From: Pandoraea cepalis
GTDB lineage: Bacteria; Pseudomonadota; Gammaproteobacteria; Burkholderiales; Burkholderiaceae
Length of the DNA: 59,121 nucleotides
Direction: 5' to 3'
NCBI RefSeq assembly: GCF_902459665.1
Contig: NZ_CABPSL010000026.1
Span: forward strand, 1-59,121
Shown here one piece after another: positions 18,996 to 29,188 of the stretch (its first letter is position 1; every line of letters starts with the position of its first letter). The position numbers and the translations under genes were made by a program. The notes under the pieces are model-generated. The model searched no databases and was not told the origin of the DNA. It saw only the letters and a program-made list of their open reading frames with translations.

Positions 18996-19088
18996 GCCGA
19001 CTGACGCCCTGACATTGGCAGCACGGGGCTCAGGCTTTCCGTGCGGGCGGTGGAATTTGCGCGTCCCCTCCGCGCGGAGCCCTCCATC

Positions 19089-19104
19089 ATGACAAATTCG
19101 TCAT
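19089..19104. promoter_or_regulatory. CopR/CusR box upstream of copA
   Basis: ATGACAAATTCGTCAT matches the ATGACAA-NN-TTGTCAT box of CusR/CopR response regulators with one mismatch. It is 137 bp upstream of the copA start and is followed by TTTT, as in the Escherichia coli cus site. A copRS pair closes the same gene cluster. Confidence 0.6.
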
Positions 19105-19240
19105 TTTGCCGTCATGGGATCGATGGCGACATCCAGATAATCTTGCCTCATACCGCAAGGTACCGACCGGGCCAAGACCGCGGTACCGACTGAGGGACAT
19201 TGCGCCGTATGGCGTTGTCGAGACATTCGGATACGGATAC

Positions 19241-21166
19241 ATGCAAACCCATTTCGGCAGACGAACCTTCGTGAAGGGATTGGGGGCCGCCGGTCTTGCT
19301 GGCGGGCTTGGACTGTGGCGCCCACCCGTCTGGGCGATTTCGAGCCCGGGGCAGCCCCATGTGCTCGCGGGCACCCAGTTCGATCTCGATATTGGTCAGA
19401 CCCCCATCAACGTGACCGGCCGGACACGAACCGCCACGCTGATCAACGGCACCCTGCCCGGCCCGATCCTGCGCTGGCGTGAAGGCGATGACGTCACCCT
19501 GCGCGTTGCGAACAAGCTTCACGCGCAGACCTCCATTCACTGGCACGGCATCCTGCTGCCAAGCAATATGGATGGGGTGCCGGGGCTGAGCTTCAACGGC
19601 ATCGACCCGGGCGAAACGTTCACCTATCGCTTCAAGGTGAAGCAACACGGCACCTATTGGTACCACAGCCATTCGGCCATGCAGGAGCAGACGGGCGTGT
19701 ACGGCCCCTTGATCATCGACGCGAAGGACCCCGAGCCGTTCAAATACGACCGGGATTACGTGGTCATGCTCTCCGACTGGACGGATGAGGACCCGCAGCG
19801 AGTCAAGGCAAAGCTCAAGAAGCAGTCCAATTACTACAACTTTCACCAGCGCACGATCACCGATTTCTTTCGCGACGTCAAAACCCAAGGGTGGCGCGCG
19901 ACGATCGCCGATCGAAAGATGTGGGCCGAGATGCGCATGAGCCCGACCGACCTGGCGGACGTCAGCGCCTACACGTACACCTATTTGATGAATGGCCAGG
20001 CGCCCAACGGCAACTGGACGGGACTCTTTCGCCCGGGCGAGCGCATTCGCCTGCGCTTTATCAATGGGTCGGCCATGACCTATTTCGACGTGCGCATTCC
20101 CGGTCTGAAGATGACGGTCGTGGCTGCCGATGGTCAATACGTCAATCCGGTCAGCGTGGATGAGTTCCGGATCGCGGTCGCCGAAACGTACGATGTGATC
20201 GTCGAACCGGCAAATACATCGGCTTATACGATTTTTGCCCAGTCGATGGATCGAACCGGCTTTGCCCGAGGCACGCTGGCCGTGCGCGAAGGCATGGCGG
20301 CCGAGGTACCCTCCCCTGACCCGCGCCCGCTGCTCACGATGGACGACATGGGCATGGGTGGCATGGATCACGGCGCAATGCCCGGCATGGAGATGTCGAG
20401 CACGGGCGACGGGGCGATACAGACCATGGATGGCACGCCTGCCGCGGATCACAGCGCAATGCCGGGCATGGAGATGTCGAGCATGAGCGGTGAAACCCTG
20501 CAGACCATGAATGACACGCCTGCCACCGATCCAGGGGCAATGCCGGGCATGGACAGCATGTCGGGGTCGGCCACCAGCACAGCGGCGGGCATGTCTGCCA
20601 TGGATCACGGCGCCATGTCGGGAATGGGCGCGATGGGGGCGATGCAATCGCATCCCGCAACGGAAAACGGGAATCCACTCGTCGATGCGCAAGCCATGAG
20701 CCCCGCGCCGCGACTCTCGGATCCGGGGATCGGGCTGCGCAACAACGGACGCCGCGTGCTGACCTATGCCGACCTCAAGAGCGCATTTCCCGATCCCGAC
20801 GGACGCGAGCCGACGCGCACGATCGAACTGCACCTGACCGGCCACATGGAAAAGTTCGCCTGGTCGTTCGATGGCGTGAAGTTTTCGGACGCGAAGCCGA
20901 TTCACCTCAAGTACGGCGAGCGGGTCAGGTTGGTGCTGGTCAACGACACCATGATGTCGCACCCGATCCATCTCCATGGCATGTGGAGCGATCTGGAGGA
21001 CGAGGACGGAAAGTTCATGGTGCGCAAGCATACGATCGACATCGCTCCCGGGTCGAAGCGAAGCTATCGCGTCACGGCCGACGCTCTTGGCCGGTGGGCT
21101 TACCACTGCCACCTGCTTTTCCATATGGAGACGGGAATGTTTCGCGAAGTGCGCGTGGAAGAATGA
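19241..21166 (+). CDS. copA: CopA multicopper oxidase, periplasmic copper resistance
   Basis: A 641-residue laccase-like Cu(I) oxidase. The Tat signal is [19 protein letters not shown] (residues 7-25). Copper sites are [10 protein letters not shown] and [13 protein letters not shown] in the N-terminal cupredoxin, and [11 protein letters not shown] and [16 protein letters not shown] at the C terminus. Between them, about residues 370-470, is a Met-rich segment with two and a half tandem 27-residue repeats ([12 protein letters not shown] core) that probably binds Cu(I). The ATG at 19241 is chosen because it places the twin arginine normally. The copB start overlaps the stop codon. Confidence 0.93.
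   Translation: MQTHFGRRTFVKGLGAAGLAGGLGLWRPPVWAISSPGQPHVLAGTQFDLDIGQTPINVTGRTRTATLINGTLPGPILRWREGDDVTLRVANKLHAQTSIHWHGILLPSNMDGVPGLSFNGIDPGETFTYRFKVKQHGTYWYHSHSAMQEQTGVYGPLIIDAKDPEPFKYDRDYVVMLSDWTDEDPQRVKAKLKKQSNYYNFHQRTITDFFRDVKTQGWRATIADRKMWAEMRMSPTDLADVSAYTYTYLMNGQAPNGNWTGLFRPGERIRLRFINGSAMTYFDVRIPGLKMTVVAADGQYVNPVSVDEFRIAVAETYDVIVEPANTSAYTIFAQSMDRTGFARGTLAVREGMAAEVPSPDPRPLLTMDDMGMGGMDHGAMPGMEMSSTGDGAIQTMDGTPAADHSAMPGMEMSSMSGETLQTMNDTPATDPGAMPGMDSMSGSATSTAAGMSAMDHGAMSGMGAMGAMQSHPATENGNPLVDAQAMSPAPRLSDPGIGLRNNGRRVLTYADLKSAFPDPDGREPTRTIELHLTGHMEKFAWSFDGVKFSDAKPIHLKYGERVRLVLVNDTMMSHPIHLHGMWSDLEDEDGKFMVRKHTIDIAPGSKRSYRVTADALGRWAYHCHLLFHMETGMFREVRVEE
20366..20566 (+). repeat. 81-bp tandem repeat encoding Met-rich units in copA
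   Basis: Units at 20366-20446 and 20447-20527, plus a partial third from 20528, encode the 27-residue pattern D-H/P-x-A-M-P-G-M. Reading frame is kept. The copies differ by substitutions, so the duplication is not very recent. Confidence 0.8.
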
Positions 21167-22074
21167 TGCGAGCGAATAGACGAATGTCATCGACGATCCC
21201 GCTGACGCTCAAGCGAACGGCTTTCGCCATAGGCGTCGCAACCGCCTTCGGACATGCCGTTCCTGCCCTTGCGCAGACGGCGGTCTCCCAGGCGCACATG
21301 CACGATCAGGCCGCATCGGGCGACGTGGAGATGCAACCCATGCAACCCGTCGCACCGACCTCAACGGCATCTCCGGTGCCGCCGCTCACGGACGCGGATC
21401 GCAACGCCGTATTCCATGGCGGGCACATGCACGATATGGGCGACGCGCAGATCAACTACCTGGTGCTGTTCGACAAACTGGAGTGGCAACACGCCGGCGG
21501 CGGCAACGCGTTGAATTGGGAAGGGACAGCCTGGGTGGGCGGCGATATCGACCGCTTATGGATCCGTTCCGAAGGCAAGCGGACGGAACACGGATTGGAG
21601 GACGCGGAGGTTCAGGCGCTTTGGGGCCATGCGATCAGTCCATGGTGGGATGTGGTCGGTGGCGTTCGCCACGACTTCAAGCCGGGACGGTCCCAGACGT
21701 GGGCCGCGTTAGGCCTGCAGGGACTCGCGCTGTACAACTTCGACGTGGAGGCAACCGCCTATGTCGGGCAGGCCGGACAGACCGCCGCCAGGCTGGAGGG
21801 CAAGTACGAGTTGCTGATTACCAACCGCCTGGTGCTTCAGCCGACTGCGGAAATCAATATCTACGGCAGGAACGATGCGAGCCGGGGCATCGGTGCGGGC
21901 CTGTCGTCCACCTCGCTCGGCTTGCGCCTGCGATATGAACTCGATCGCCAGTTCGCCCCTTATATCGGCGTGAACTGGGACCGAAGCTACGGAAATACGG
22001 CGCGTTTCGCAGAACAAGAGGGCCAGCGACGCAGCGAAGTGTCCTTTGTCGCTGGCGTTCGCGCCTGGTTCTGA
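21163..22074 (+). CDS. copB: CopB outer membrane copper resistance protein
   Basis: A 303-residue protein with a Sec signal ([23 protein letters not shown]), a short Met/His-rich linker ([20 protein letters not shown]) and the CopB beta-barrel domain. That domain opens [13 protein letters not shown] and ends on aromatic FVAGVRAWF. The start used here overlaps the copA stop as ATGA; ATGs at 21166 and 21184 are alternatives, and none has a strong ribosome binding site. Coupled translation with copA is likely. Shorter Met-rich part than in the Pseudomonas protein. Role: copper sequestration at or transport across the outer membrane. Confidence 0.88.
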   Translation: MMRANRRMSSTIPLTLKRTAFAIGVATAFGHAVPALAQTAVSQAHMHDQAASGDVEMQPMQPVAPTSTASPVPPLTDADRNAVFHGGHMHDMGDAQINYLVLFDKLEWQHAGGGNALNWEGTAWVGGDIDRLWIRSEGKRTEHGLEDAEVQALWGHAISPWWDVVGGVRHDFKPGRSQTWAALGLQGLALYNFDVEATAYVGQAGQTAARLEGKYELLITNRLVLQPTAEINIYGRNDASRGIGAGLSSTSLGLRLRYELDRQFAPYIGVNWDRSYGNTARFAEQEGQRRSEVSFVAGVRAWF

Positions 22075-22147
22075 TGTCGATGTTCGTGCACTCGACGCAC
22101 GACGTTCGTTCCCCTTTTTGTCCCCCCAATTACCCGCGGAGTTACCG

Positions 22148-22534
22148 ATGAATCTTCGACACGTTGCCTCTCGTCTCGTGGTGATCGCCACCACGGCGGC
22201 CCTTGCCTCGGTCGCCTATGCGCATCCCAAGCTGTTGTCCTCGACGCCGCACGACAACGCCGAAGGCGCTTCCCCCGAAAAGATCGAGCTGCATTTTTCC
22301 GAGAACCTGATGACTCAATTTTCCGGCGCGGCGCTCGTCATGACGGGCATGCCTGGCATGTCCAGCCATGCGCCGATGCGCGTTGCCGCGAAGGTGTCGG
22401 GCAGCGACGATCCCAAGGTCATGGTCATCGCGCCGTCGCAACCCCTGCCGGCCGGCACCTATCGCGTCGATTGGCGCGCCATTTCTTCCGACACGCATCC
22501 GGTGACCGGGAAGCTCATGTTCACGGTGAAGTGA
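22148..22534 (+). CDS. copC: CopC periplasmic copper-binding chaperone
   Basis: A 128-residue beta-sandwich protein. The signal peptide ends SVAYAH, so the mature protein begins with the His that forms the Cu(II) site (HPKLLSSTPHDNA). A Met-rich Cu(I) loop MTGMPGMSSHAPM lies near residue 65, and DTHPVTGKLMFTV is at the end. GGAG precedes the ATG at 22148 by 6 nt. It sits between copB and copD and probably passes copper to CopD. Confidence 0.92.
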   Translation: MNLRHVASRLVVIATTAALASVAYAHPKLLSSTPHDNAEGASPEKIELHFSENLMTQFSGAALVMTGMPGMSSHAPMRVAAKVSGSDDPKVMVIAPSQPLPAGTYRVDWRAISSDTHPVTGKLMFTVK

Positions 22535-22539
22535 TTGGC

Positions 22540-23463
22540 ATGGATGGTTGGGTCAACATCGCGGTCCGGTTCGCGCTCTACCTGGATCTCATGCTGCTTT
22601 TTGGATTGCCGCTCTTCGGCCTTTACGCATTGCGGCGCCATGAACGACATTCCCCGTATTTCGTGAGGCCGCTGCGCGCGCTGCTCGCGACGCTGGTTGC
22701 CATCGGCGTTGCGTTGTCTGTTGGCGGCATGATCGTGATGGGCAAAGCCATGACCGGGGCGTCCGATTACACCTCGATCGGGGCGCACGCGATGTCGATG
22801 CTGATTTCCGGTACGGCCTTCGGGGCGGCGTGGCTGGTTCGCGTCGCCGCCCTGGGGGCATGTCTTGCTGCCTTGCTCGCCCTGGCACGCCGCCCTACGA
22901 CCGCGCTTGCTGTGGCGACTGTCTCGGGTGGGATTGCGCTGATTACGCTTGCCTGGGGTGGCCACGGGGTGATGGACGAGGGAGACAAAGGCGTCCTCCA
23001 CCTCACGTCCGACGTTTTCCACCTCGTTGCCGCCGCCGGATGGGTAGGCGCATTGACGGCCTTTGGGCTGCTACTGCGCGTCAATCATGCCACGCCGAAA
23101 GCGCGCATCGCGCTGTTGAGCCGAACGCTGAATAGTTTTGCGGTCGTCGGCGCCATGATCGTCGTGACGCTCGTCGCCACCGGACTGGTCAACTACGGCA
23201 TGATCGTCGGTCCCACGTTGAGTGGTCTGTTCACCACCTCCTATGGACAGTTGCTCGTCGTGAAGCTGGCGCTCTTTGGCCTGATGCTTGGCCTCGCGGC
23301 CGCGAATCGCTACCATCTGGCGCCTTTGCTCGAGATCCGGGTACAAAGCGGGGATTACCAGGGGGCGATATACGCTCTGCGCCGAAGTCTCTTTATCGAA
23401 GCCAACGCGGCCACAGCAATTCTCGCCGTGGTCGCGGCGCTCGGCACGTTGAGCCCCGAATGA
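22540..23463 (+). CDS. copD: CopD inner membrane copper transport protein
   Basis: A 307-residue protein with about eight membrane segments and the CopD domain (HLTSDVFHLVAAAGWVGALTAFGLLLR, and later FTTSYGQLLVVKLALFGLMLGLAAANRYHLAPLL). The conserved His residues that may relay copper are present. The ATG at 22540 lies 5 bp after the copC stop. It likely moves copper delivered by CopC into the cytoplasm. Confidence 0.9.
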   Translation: MDGWVNIAVRFALYLDLMLLFGLPLFGLYALRRHERHSPYFVRPLRALLATLVAIGVALSVGGMIVMGKAMTGASDYTSIGAHAMSMLISGTAFGAAWLVRVAALGACLAALLALARRPTTALAVATVSGGIALITLAWGGHGVMDEGDKGVLHLTSDVFHLVAAAGWVGALTAFGLLLRVNHATPKARIALLSRTLNSFAVVGAMIVVTLVATGLVNYGMIVGPTLSGLFTTSYGQLLVVKLALFGLMLGLAAANRYHLAPLLEIRVQSGDYQGAIYALRRSLFIEANAATAILAVVAALGTLSPE

Positions 23464-23585
23464 ACGGGACGAAGGTCAGGCATGGGCGCCCGATGCCCAA
23501 GCCCGACATGGGATAATGCCTCGCTTGCGGCTGACGCGCACCCACTGCCCGTGCGGGATCGGCCGCGTGTCCGCCCATTTCTTAT

Positions 23586-24257
23586 ATGCGCATACTTATA
23601 GTCGAAGACGAGCCCAAAATGGCCACCTACCTCAGGAAAGGCCTGACGGAGGCAAGCTATACGGTCGACACAGCGAACAACGGCAAAGACGCCCTGTTCC
23701 TTGCGCTGCACGAAGATTTCGATCTGATCGTCCTTGACGTCATGCTCCCCGAACTGGATGGCTTCGAAGTGCTCAAGCGCCTGCGGATGCAAAAGCCCAC
23801 GCCAGTGCTTCTGCTGACCGCGCGAGACACCGTGGATGACAAGGTGACCGGTCTGGAGCTGGGCGCCGACGACTACCTATCGAAGCCGTTCGCCTATGCC
23901 GAATTCCTGGCGCGGATCCGATCGCTCCTGAGACGTGCTCCGCGTAGCGTGCGAGACACACTGCTCATTGCAGATCTGGAGATCGACCTTATCAAGCGCC
24001 GTGTCCGCAGGGGGCAGTTGCGGGTCGAGCTCACGGCGCAGGAATTCTCTCTGCTCCAGTTGCTCGCTGAGCGCCAGGGCGAGGTTCTGACGCGAACGTT
24101 CATCACCTCGCAGATATGGGACATGAACTTCGACAGCGACACGAACGTCGTTGATGTCGCCGTCAAGCGGCTGCGAGCCAAGATCGACAGCACATTCGAG
24201 AACAAGCTGCTGCACACGGTTCGTGGTATGGGCTACGTACTCGAGGATCGTTCGTGA
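23586..24257 (+). CDS. copR: CopR heavy-metal response regulator (OmpR family)
   Basis: A 223-residue regulator. The receiver domain has the acidic pocket EDEP, the phosphoacceptor Asp in [13 protein letters not shown] (about residue 51) and Lys in SKPF. The C-terminal OmpR winged helix is [55 protein letters not shown]. The [15 protein letters not shown] segment is typical of CusR/CopR/IrlR. It follows copD and overlaps copS by 4 nt, so it probably binds the box at 19089-19104. Confidence 0.92.
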   Translation: MRILIVEDEPKMATYLRKGLTEASYTVDTANNGKDALFLALHEDFDLIVLDVMLPELDGFEVLKRLRMQKPTPVLLLTARDTVDDKVTGLELGADDYLSKPFAYAEFLARIRSLLRRAPRSVRDTLLIADLEIDLIKRRVRRGQLRVELTAQEFSLLQLLAERQGEVLTRTFITSQIWDMNFDSDTNVVDVAVKRLRAKIDSTFENKLLHTVRGMGYVLEDRS

Positions 24258-25654
24258 GCGTGGACGGCAGGCCCTACTCCCTGCTGCGTCGTCTCACGGT
24301 GGCGTTTTCGACGGTCGCCATTACCGTATTCGCCCTGGTGGGCACGTTCCTCTATGATTCGTTGGCAACGGAGCTGCAGCGGCGCGACGACATCGAAATT
24401 ACCGGCAAGCTGAACCAGTTCCTCCAGCTCATTCGCGATCAGGGTTCGACGGCGGCGATACGGTCTAATCCCACGCTCTTCCACGAGGTGCTGCTGTCCC
24501 ACCCCGGGGTTTATCTCGGCATCTTTGACGAGACGAACATGCCGCTGGTGGAACACTCGGACGCGGAGGCGGTGGACCTGTTGCCGATTGCGACGTCGCA
24601 CCACGCGTTTGGCGTGGCCTATACGTGCGAGCCCGCCGGGATCGGCCTGTCGCGATGTATCTCCGGGCAGGAGGTGTTGCCAGGGGGCGACACGGTTCGC
24701 GTCTCGCTCGTGCGCACCGCGTCCGATCGCCGATCGCTCCTCGACAGATACCGCATTGACGTACTTCTCGCGATGGCCGCAGGGGCGGTGCTGGTCGGCA
24801 TATTGGGGTATGCCGTTACCAGACGCGGGTTCCGGCCGATCAGGAGCATCGGTCGCCAGACCTCTCGTATCGAAGCGCATAACCTTGGCGAGCGACTCGA
24901 CATTCGGGGCGCACCGCTGGAACTTCAGGACATCGCACTTTCCGTCAATCGGATGCTGGACCGGCTGGAACGTGCGTTTGTGAGACTTTCGCAATTCTCG
25001 TCCGATCTCGCGCACGACATGCGCACGCCACTTGCCAACGTCATCAGCTCGTCGCAAATCACGTTATCGCGCACGCGCACGATCGAAGAATATGAGGCGC
25101 TGATCGACTCCAACATCGAAGAATGCGAGCGGCTCCAACGCATGACCGAGAATATGCTGTTCCTCGCTCGCACCGACAATGCCACACAGCACTTGGCGCT
25201 CGGCATGCTCGATGCGCAAAGCGAACTGCGCAGGCTCGCGTCTTACTTTCAGGGGTTGGCGGAGGAGGCTGGCGTGGACATCGCGGTCGAGGCAGACGCC
25301 CGCATCTGGGCGGACGCGGGCATGTTTCGCCGTGCCGTGAGCAACCTTGTGTCAAACGCGCTGACGCATGCCGCTGCCGGCACCGCGATTACGCTTTGTG
25401 CACGTGAATCCACGCGCCAGACCATCGTCAGCGTGACGAACCACGGGGAGTGTATTGCCCCCGAGCATATCGAGAAAATCTTCGAGCGCTTCTATCGCGT
25501 CGATCCGTCTCGCCACGGATCTGCGAAAAACACGGGGCTCGGCCTGGCGATCGTCAAATCCATCGTGGAACTTCACCGCGGCAAGGTCGATGTCGTGAGC
25601 TCGGAGGGCAAAACCACCTTCATCTTGCTATTTCCGCGCCAACCGAGCGCATAG
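24254..25654 (+). CDS. copS: CopS heavy-metal sensor histidine kinase
   Basis: A 466-residue membrane kinase. Two membrane segments (about residues 15-37 and 170-192) enclose a periplasmic sensor domain. HAMP follows, then HisKA with phosphoacceptor His in [17 protein letters not shown] (about residue 258), and HATPase_c with [13 protein letters not shown] (N box) and [16 protein letters not shown] (G2 box). It starts with GTG in a GTGA overlap with the copR stop. It should sense periplasmic copper and phosphorylate CopR. Confidence 0.92.
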   Translation: MSVDGRPYSLLRRLTVAFSTVAITVFALVGTFLYDSLATELQRRDDIEITGKLNQFLQLIRDQGSTAAIRSNPTLFHEVLLSHPGVYLGIFDETNMPLVEHSDAEAVDLLPIATSHHAFGVAYTCEPAGIGLSRCISGQEVLPGGDTVRVSLVRTASDRRSLLDRYRIDVLLAMAAGAVLVGILGYAVTRRGFRPIRSIGRQTSRIEAHNLGERLDIRGAPLELQDIALSVNRMLDRLERAFVRLSQFSSDLAHDMRTPLANVISSSQITLSRTRTIEEYEALIDSNIEECERLQRMTENMLFLARTDNATQHLALGMLDAQSELRRLASYFQGLAEEAGVDIAVEADARIWADAGMFRRAVSNLVSNALTHAAAGTAITLCARESTRQTIVSVTNHGECIAPEHIEKIFERFYRVDPSRHGSAKNTGLGLAIVKSIVELHRGKVDVVSSEGKTTFILLFPRQPSA

Positions 25655-25672
25655 CGCCGCTCCCTCACCCTG

Positions 25673-26179
25673 TTACAAGACCACGGGCTTGTCGCTCAGC
25701 TCGTTCTTGCCGACGCCTTGTGCCGGGAAGTGTTGCCGCAGATGCTGATCAATGGACTCGACGCCGGCGATGACACCGGCTTCGTATTCGCCTTTCCGAA
25801 AAGCGGCTTCCATCTGCCGGCACACGGCGCTCCATTCTCGCGCCCCGACTTTTTGATGGATGCCGCGATCCGCCACGATCTCCACGCTGCGGTCCGCCAG
25901 TAGCAGGTAAATCAGAACGCCAGTGTTGTGTTCGGTATCCCATAGGCGCTGCTGGGAGAACACTTCGATGGCACGTTCGCGGGCGGTGAGCCCCTTGAGC
26001 AATCCGGCCCAGCTCAGCGCCCCCTCCACGACGAAGCAGAGTTGACCGATATGGCTGGCTTCGCCCGCCGAGATGGCCCGCTCGATCTCCTGCAGCGCCT
26101 TGCGCGGGAAGGTTTGTCCGACTTTCCAGTGCGTCATCAGCAGGTGTCGCCCCATGCGCCGAAAGTTTGGCATCACCAT
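25673..26179 (-). CDS. TPM-domain protein, soluble
   Basis: A 168-residue protein with one TPM domain (TPM_phosphatase family). Recognisable segments are RAIEVFSQQRLWDTEHNTGVLIYLLLADRSVEIVADRGI and EYEAGVIAGVESIDQHLRQHFP. It has no signal peptide or membrane segment. Its ATG overlaps the last codons and stop of the preceding gene by 7 nt (ATGGTGA), so translation is coupled. The partner (26173-27018) has a membrane-anchored TPM domain. TPM proteins are linked to membrane protein quality control in other systems; the biochemical role here is unknown. Confidence 0.8.
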   Translation of the reverse strand: MVMPNFRRMGRHLLMTHWKVGQTFPRKALQEIERAISAGEASHIGQLCFVVEGALSWAGLLKGLTARERAIEVFSQQRLWDTEHNTGVLIYLLLADRSVEIVADRGIHQKVGAREWSAVCRQMEAAFRKGEYEAGVIAGVESIDQHLRQHFPAQGVGKNELSDKPVVL

Positions 26180-27018
26180 TTCCCCGAGGCGCCGCCGCCG
26201 CCGAATCCACCGCCGCCGCCACCGAAGCCGCCTCGCCCTGACCCGCCGAAGCCGCCCATGCCGCCGATCCCCCTGAAACCGAGATGGGAGCCGCCAAACA
26301 TCGTAAAGAGAAGTGCGATCGCGCCAGCGAGCACACCCAGGACGACGGTGCCGGACAGAATCCAGCCGATGACGCCGACAATACCCCCCGTGGCGACGGC
26401 GCCGGGACCCCGACCGAGGATCGACCGAAGCACGCCACCCAGGACGAGCGTCAGCACAAGCATTACAGGCAGGAGGGAGCGCGCCGAGCCGCTTCCCTCA
26501 TCGCTGGCGCGCTTCGGCGGCGGTAGCGGCTCGCCGATGACAACACTCATGATCCGTTCGACGCCAGCACTCACGCCGCCATAGAAGTCAGCTTGCTCGA
26601 AACGTGGAACGATGTCCTCGTTGATGATCCGGTTGCTGATGGCGTCGGTGAGCACGCCCTCGAGACCGTAGCCGACCTCGATGCGCACTCGCCGGTCATC
26701 CTTGGCGACAATCAGCAGTACACCGTCATCCGTGCCGTTGCGCCCGAGCTTCCATTGTTCGACGACGCGGATGGAGTACTGCGCAATGTCTTCGGATTGC
26801 GTGGTCGGTACCATCAACACCCCGATCTGACTGCCCTTTGCGGCCTCGAAAGCTTGCAGCTTTTCCTCCAGGGCGGCCGTCTGTTCGCGGGTCAATGTGC
26901 CGGTCAGGTCGGTGACTCGGGCGGTCAATGGGGGAATGGCAACCTCGGCGCTTGCCCCAAGGAACAGGCAAAGCAGCAGCGCCGGAAACAAGCCTTTGAC
27001 GGCCAGAAGCCATTTCAC
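26173..27018 (-). CDS. YgcG-like TPM-domain membrane protein with Gly-rich tail
   Basis: A 281-residue protein: signal peptide (about residues 1-24), TPM domain with VTDLTGTLTREQTAALEEKL and NGTDDGVLLIVAKDDRRVRIEVGYGLEGVLTD, two hydrophobic segments (about residues 180-240), then a tail dominated by Gly with single Phe and Arg residues (GGFGGSGRGGFGGGGGG). The domain order is that of E. coli YgcG. It is divergent from ftsH, and an Fnr box (27073-27086) precedes it. The Gly-rich tail is low complexity but stays in frame. Confidence 0.82.
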   Translation of the reverse strand: MKWLLAVKGLFPALLLCLFLGASAEVAIPPLTARVTDLTGTLTREQTAALEEKLQAFEAAKGSQIGVLMVPTTQSEDIAQYSIRVVEQWKLGRNGTDDGVLLIVAKDDRRVRIEVGYGLEGVLTDAISNRIINEDIVPRFEQADFYGGVSAGVERIMSVVIGEPLPPPKRASDEGSGSARSLLPVMLVLTLVLGGVLRSILGRGPGAVATGGIVGVIGWILSGTVVLGVLAGAIALLFTMFGGSHLGFRGIGGMGGFGGSGRGGFGGGGGGFGGGGASGKW

Positions 27019-27072
27019 GTTGACCTCCCGGGGACGAACCTATTCACTATCGCCGCTCCCCACCCTCTCACA

Positions 27073-27086
27073 TTGACGCGTGTCAA
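27073..27086 (-). promoter_or_regulatory. Fnr box upstream of the TPM-protein operon
   Basis: TTGAC-GCGT-GTCAA, a perfect inverted repeat. A -10-like GATAGT (27051-27046) lies about 31 bp downstream on the minus strand, so the box sits near -41.5. Confidence 0.75.
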
Positions 27087-27171
27087 ACGTCGGCATCGCC
27101 ATGACGGAGATGGCGAGCGCCTCGGGCGAGCCACCCCATGCGACATGCGCCGCGACAGGCGAGATCGGGGC

Positions 27172-27185
27172 TTGACCTCCGTCAA
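27172..27185 (+). promoter_or_regulatory. Fnr box of the ftsH-ppk2 operon
   Basis: TTGAC-CTCC-GTCAA, a perfect inverted repeat. TATGAT (27208-27213) is centred 32 bp downstream, giving class II geometry and a predicted start near 27220, about 22 nt before the ftsH ATG. Confidence 0.8.
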
Positions 27186-27241
27186 GCGGTGCGCTTGGCG
27201 CACTGCCTATGATGAATGTGACCGCAAGATAGAAGGATCCC

Positions 27242-29188
27242 ATGGAAACACGCCAACAGTTTTCCCTTTGGTACGTGCTCGCGGCCGTCACGGCGATGCT
27301 GATCCTTCAGAGCGTCATTACCCCTTCGGACGTCGAGACGCTGCCGTACAGCGATTTCAAGGTGCTATTGAAGGCGGGCAAGCTCAATAACATTACGCTC
27401 GGCGAAGGCGCCATCACGGGGACGCTAAATGCCGATGGCATCGAGAATCTTCTCCCCAAACCCCAGGCTGACGCGATGCAGCGTCAGGGAAAGGGCGAGC
27501 ATGCCTTTTCGACGATCCGCGTCAATGACCCCGCCTTGGTCCAGGAACTCGAAGCGGCAAAGGTGCGCTTCGTCGGGCAGGCCGACAACAAGTGGATCGG
27601 CGCAGTGCTGTCCTGGATTGTCCCCGCTGCGCTGTTCTTTGCCTTCTGGACCTTCCTCATCAAGCGCGTCGGCGGCGCCGCGGGGGGCGTGATGGAGATC
27701 GGAAAGAGCAAGGCCAAGGTCTACATGCAGCAGGAGACGGGCGTGACTTTCGCCGATGTCGCCGGCATCGACGAAGCGAAGGAAGAACTCGCCGAAATCG
27801 TCAACTTCCTGAAAGATCCCGACCGCTACCGGCGCCTGGGAGGCAAGATTCCCAAGGGGGTGTTGCTGCTTGGCGCCCCCGGCACCGGCAAGACACTTCT
27901 GGCCAAGGCGGTCGCGGGCGAGGCGGCTGTCCCGTTCTTCAGCATCAGTGGCTCGGAGTTCGTGGAGATGTTTGTCGGCGTCGGGGCGGCGCGCGTTCGT
28001 GACCTCTTCAATCAGGCCGAGACCAAGGCCCCCTGCATCATCTTCATCGATGAACTCGACGCGCTCGGCAAGACCCGTGCCCTGGGCACCTTTACCGGCA
28101 ACGACGAACGCGAGCAGACGCTGAACCAGTTGTTGGTCGAGATGGATGGCTTCGATACCAACAAGGGCGTCATCATCATGGCTGCAACCAACCGGCCTGA
28201 GATTCTGGACCCGGCGCTGTTGCGCCCCGGGCGCTTTGACCGCCATGTCGCGCTGGACCGCCCCGACCTCAAAGGCCGCGAGCAAATTCTCAAGGTTCAC
28301 GTCAGGCACGTCGTCCTCGCCCCCACCGTCGAGTTGACCGTGCTCGCGGCGCGTACGCCCGGCTTCGCTGGCGCCGAACTCGCCAACCTCGTCAACGAGG
28401 CCGCGCTGCTGGCCGCGCGCAAGGGCAAGGATGCCGTGGAAATGGTCGACTTCGACGATGCGCTGGACCGCATCGTCGGTGGCCTGGAAAAGAAGAATCG
28501 CGTGATGAATCCACAGGAGAAGGAGACCATCGCCTACCACGAAGCCGGTCACGCCATTGTGGCGGAAATGCGTCCCCATGCCGACCGCGTGTCGAAGGTG
28601 TCCATCATTCCACGTGGCGTGTCGGCGCTCGGCTATACCCAGCAGACACCGACTGAGGATCGCTATCTGCTCAAGCAAAGTGAACTGCTCGACCGGCTCG
28701 ATGTACTGCTCGGCGGACGCGTGGCTGAACAGATTGTTTTCGGCGACGTGTCCACCGGGGCCCAGAACGATCTGCAGCGCGCGACGGATATTGCGCGCCA
28801 GATGATTACGCAGTTCGGCATGAGCGAGCCGCTTGGGCTGGCCACTTACGAGGACATGCCGAATCCGCTCTTCAACGGCATCGGCATGGTGCCGCATGAG
28901 CGCAGGTCGTGCAGCGAGGAAACCGCGCGACTGATCGACTCTGAGGTTCGGACGATTCTGGCGCAGTCCAGCGCGCGGGTGCGACAAACGCTTCAGGCCT
29001 GTCGCCCCAAGCTCGACGCGTTGGCTAAACGCCTCCTTGTCCAGGAAGTGGTAGGCCGCAGCGAGCTTGAGCTCCTGCTGTCCGAGAAGGTGACTCAGCT
29101 ATCGCCCACGAGGCCGACAGTGCCCGTGGTGTCAGTGCAGCGCGAATCAGGGCAACCGCATGAAGACGAAGACACACGATCATCCTGA
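27242..29188 (+). CDS. ftsH: ATP-dependent zinc metalloprotease FtsH (accessory copy)
   Basis: A 648-residue membrane protease. Two membrane helices (about 9-24 and 119-138) flank a periplasmic domain. The AAA module has Walker A GAPGTGKT (about residue 210), Walker [12 protein letters not shown] and the SRH segment [15 protein letters not shown]. The zinc site is HEAGH (about 433). The Fnr promoter and the location in a stress locus suggest that this is a second, oxygen-regulated FtsH rather than the housekeeping copy, which usually adjoins rlmE/folP. It degrades misassembled membrane proteins. The last 29 nt overlap ppk2. Confidence 0.92.
   Translation: METRQQFSLWYVLAAVTAMLILQSVITPSDVETLPYSDFKVLLKAGKLNNITLGEGAITGTLNADGIENLLPKPQADAMQRQGKGEHAFSTIRVNDPALVQELEAAKVRFVGQADNKWIGAVLSWIVPAALFFAFWTFLIKRVGGAAGGVMEIGKSKAKVYMQQETGVTFADVAGIDEAKEELAEIVNFLKDPDRYRRLGGKIPKGVLLLGAPGTGKTLLAKAVAGEAAVPFFSISGSEFVEMFVGVGAARVRDLFNQAETKAPCIIFIDELDALGKTRALGTFTGNDEREQTLNQLLVEMDGFDTNKGVIIMAATNRPEILDPALLRPGRFDRHVALDRPDLKGREQILKVHVRHVVLAPTVELTVLAARTPGFAGAELANLVNEAALLAARKGKDAVEMVDFDDALDRIVGGLEKKNRVMNPQEKETIAYHEAGHAIVAEMRPHADRVSKVSIIPRGVSALGYTQQTPTEDRYLLKQSELLDRLDVLLGGRVAEQIVFGDVSTGAQNDLQRATDIARQMITQFGMSEPLGLATYEDMPNPLFNGIGMVPHERRSCSEETARLIDSEVRTILAQSSARVRQTLQACRPKLDALAKRLLVQEVVGRSELELLLSEKVTQLSPTRPTVPVVSVQRESGQPHEDEDTRSS

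Noticed and set aside
19148-21190. 680-codon open frame antisense to copA
   Set aside because: GC-rich codon bias of copA leaves the opposite strand open. It has no ribosome binding site, is rich in His and Arg and lacks any family motif.
27425-28987. 520-codon open frame antisense to ftsH
   Set aside because: It is a mirror of a highly conserved gene. Composition is unnatural and no start signal is seen.
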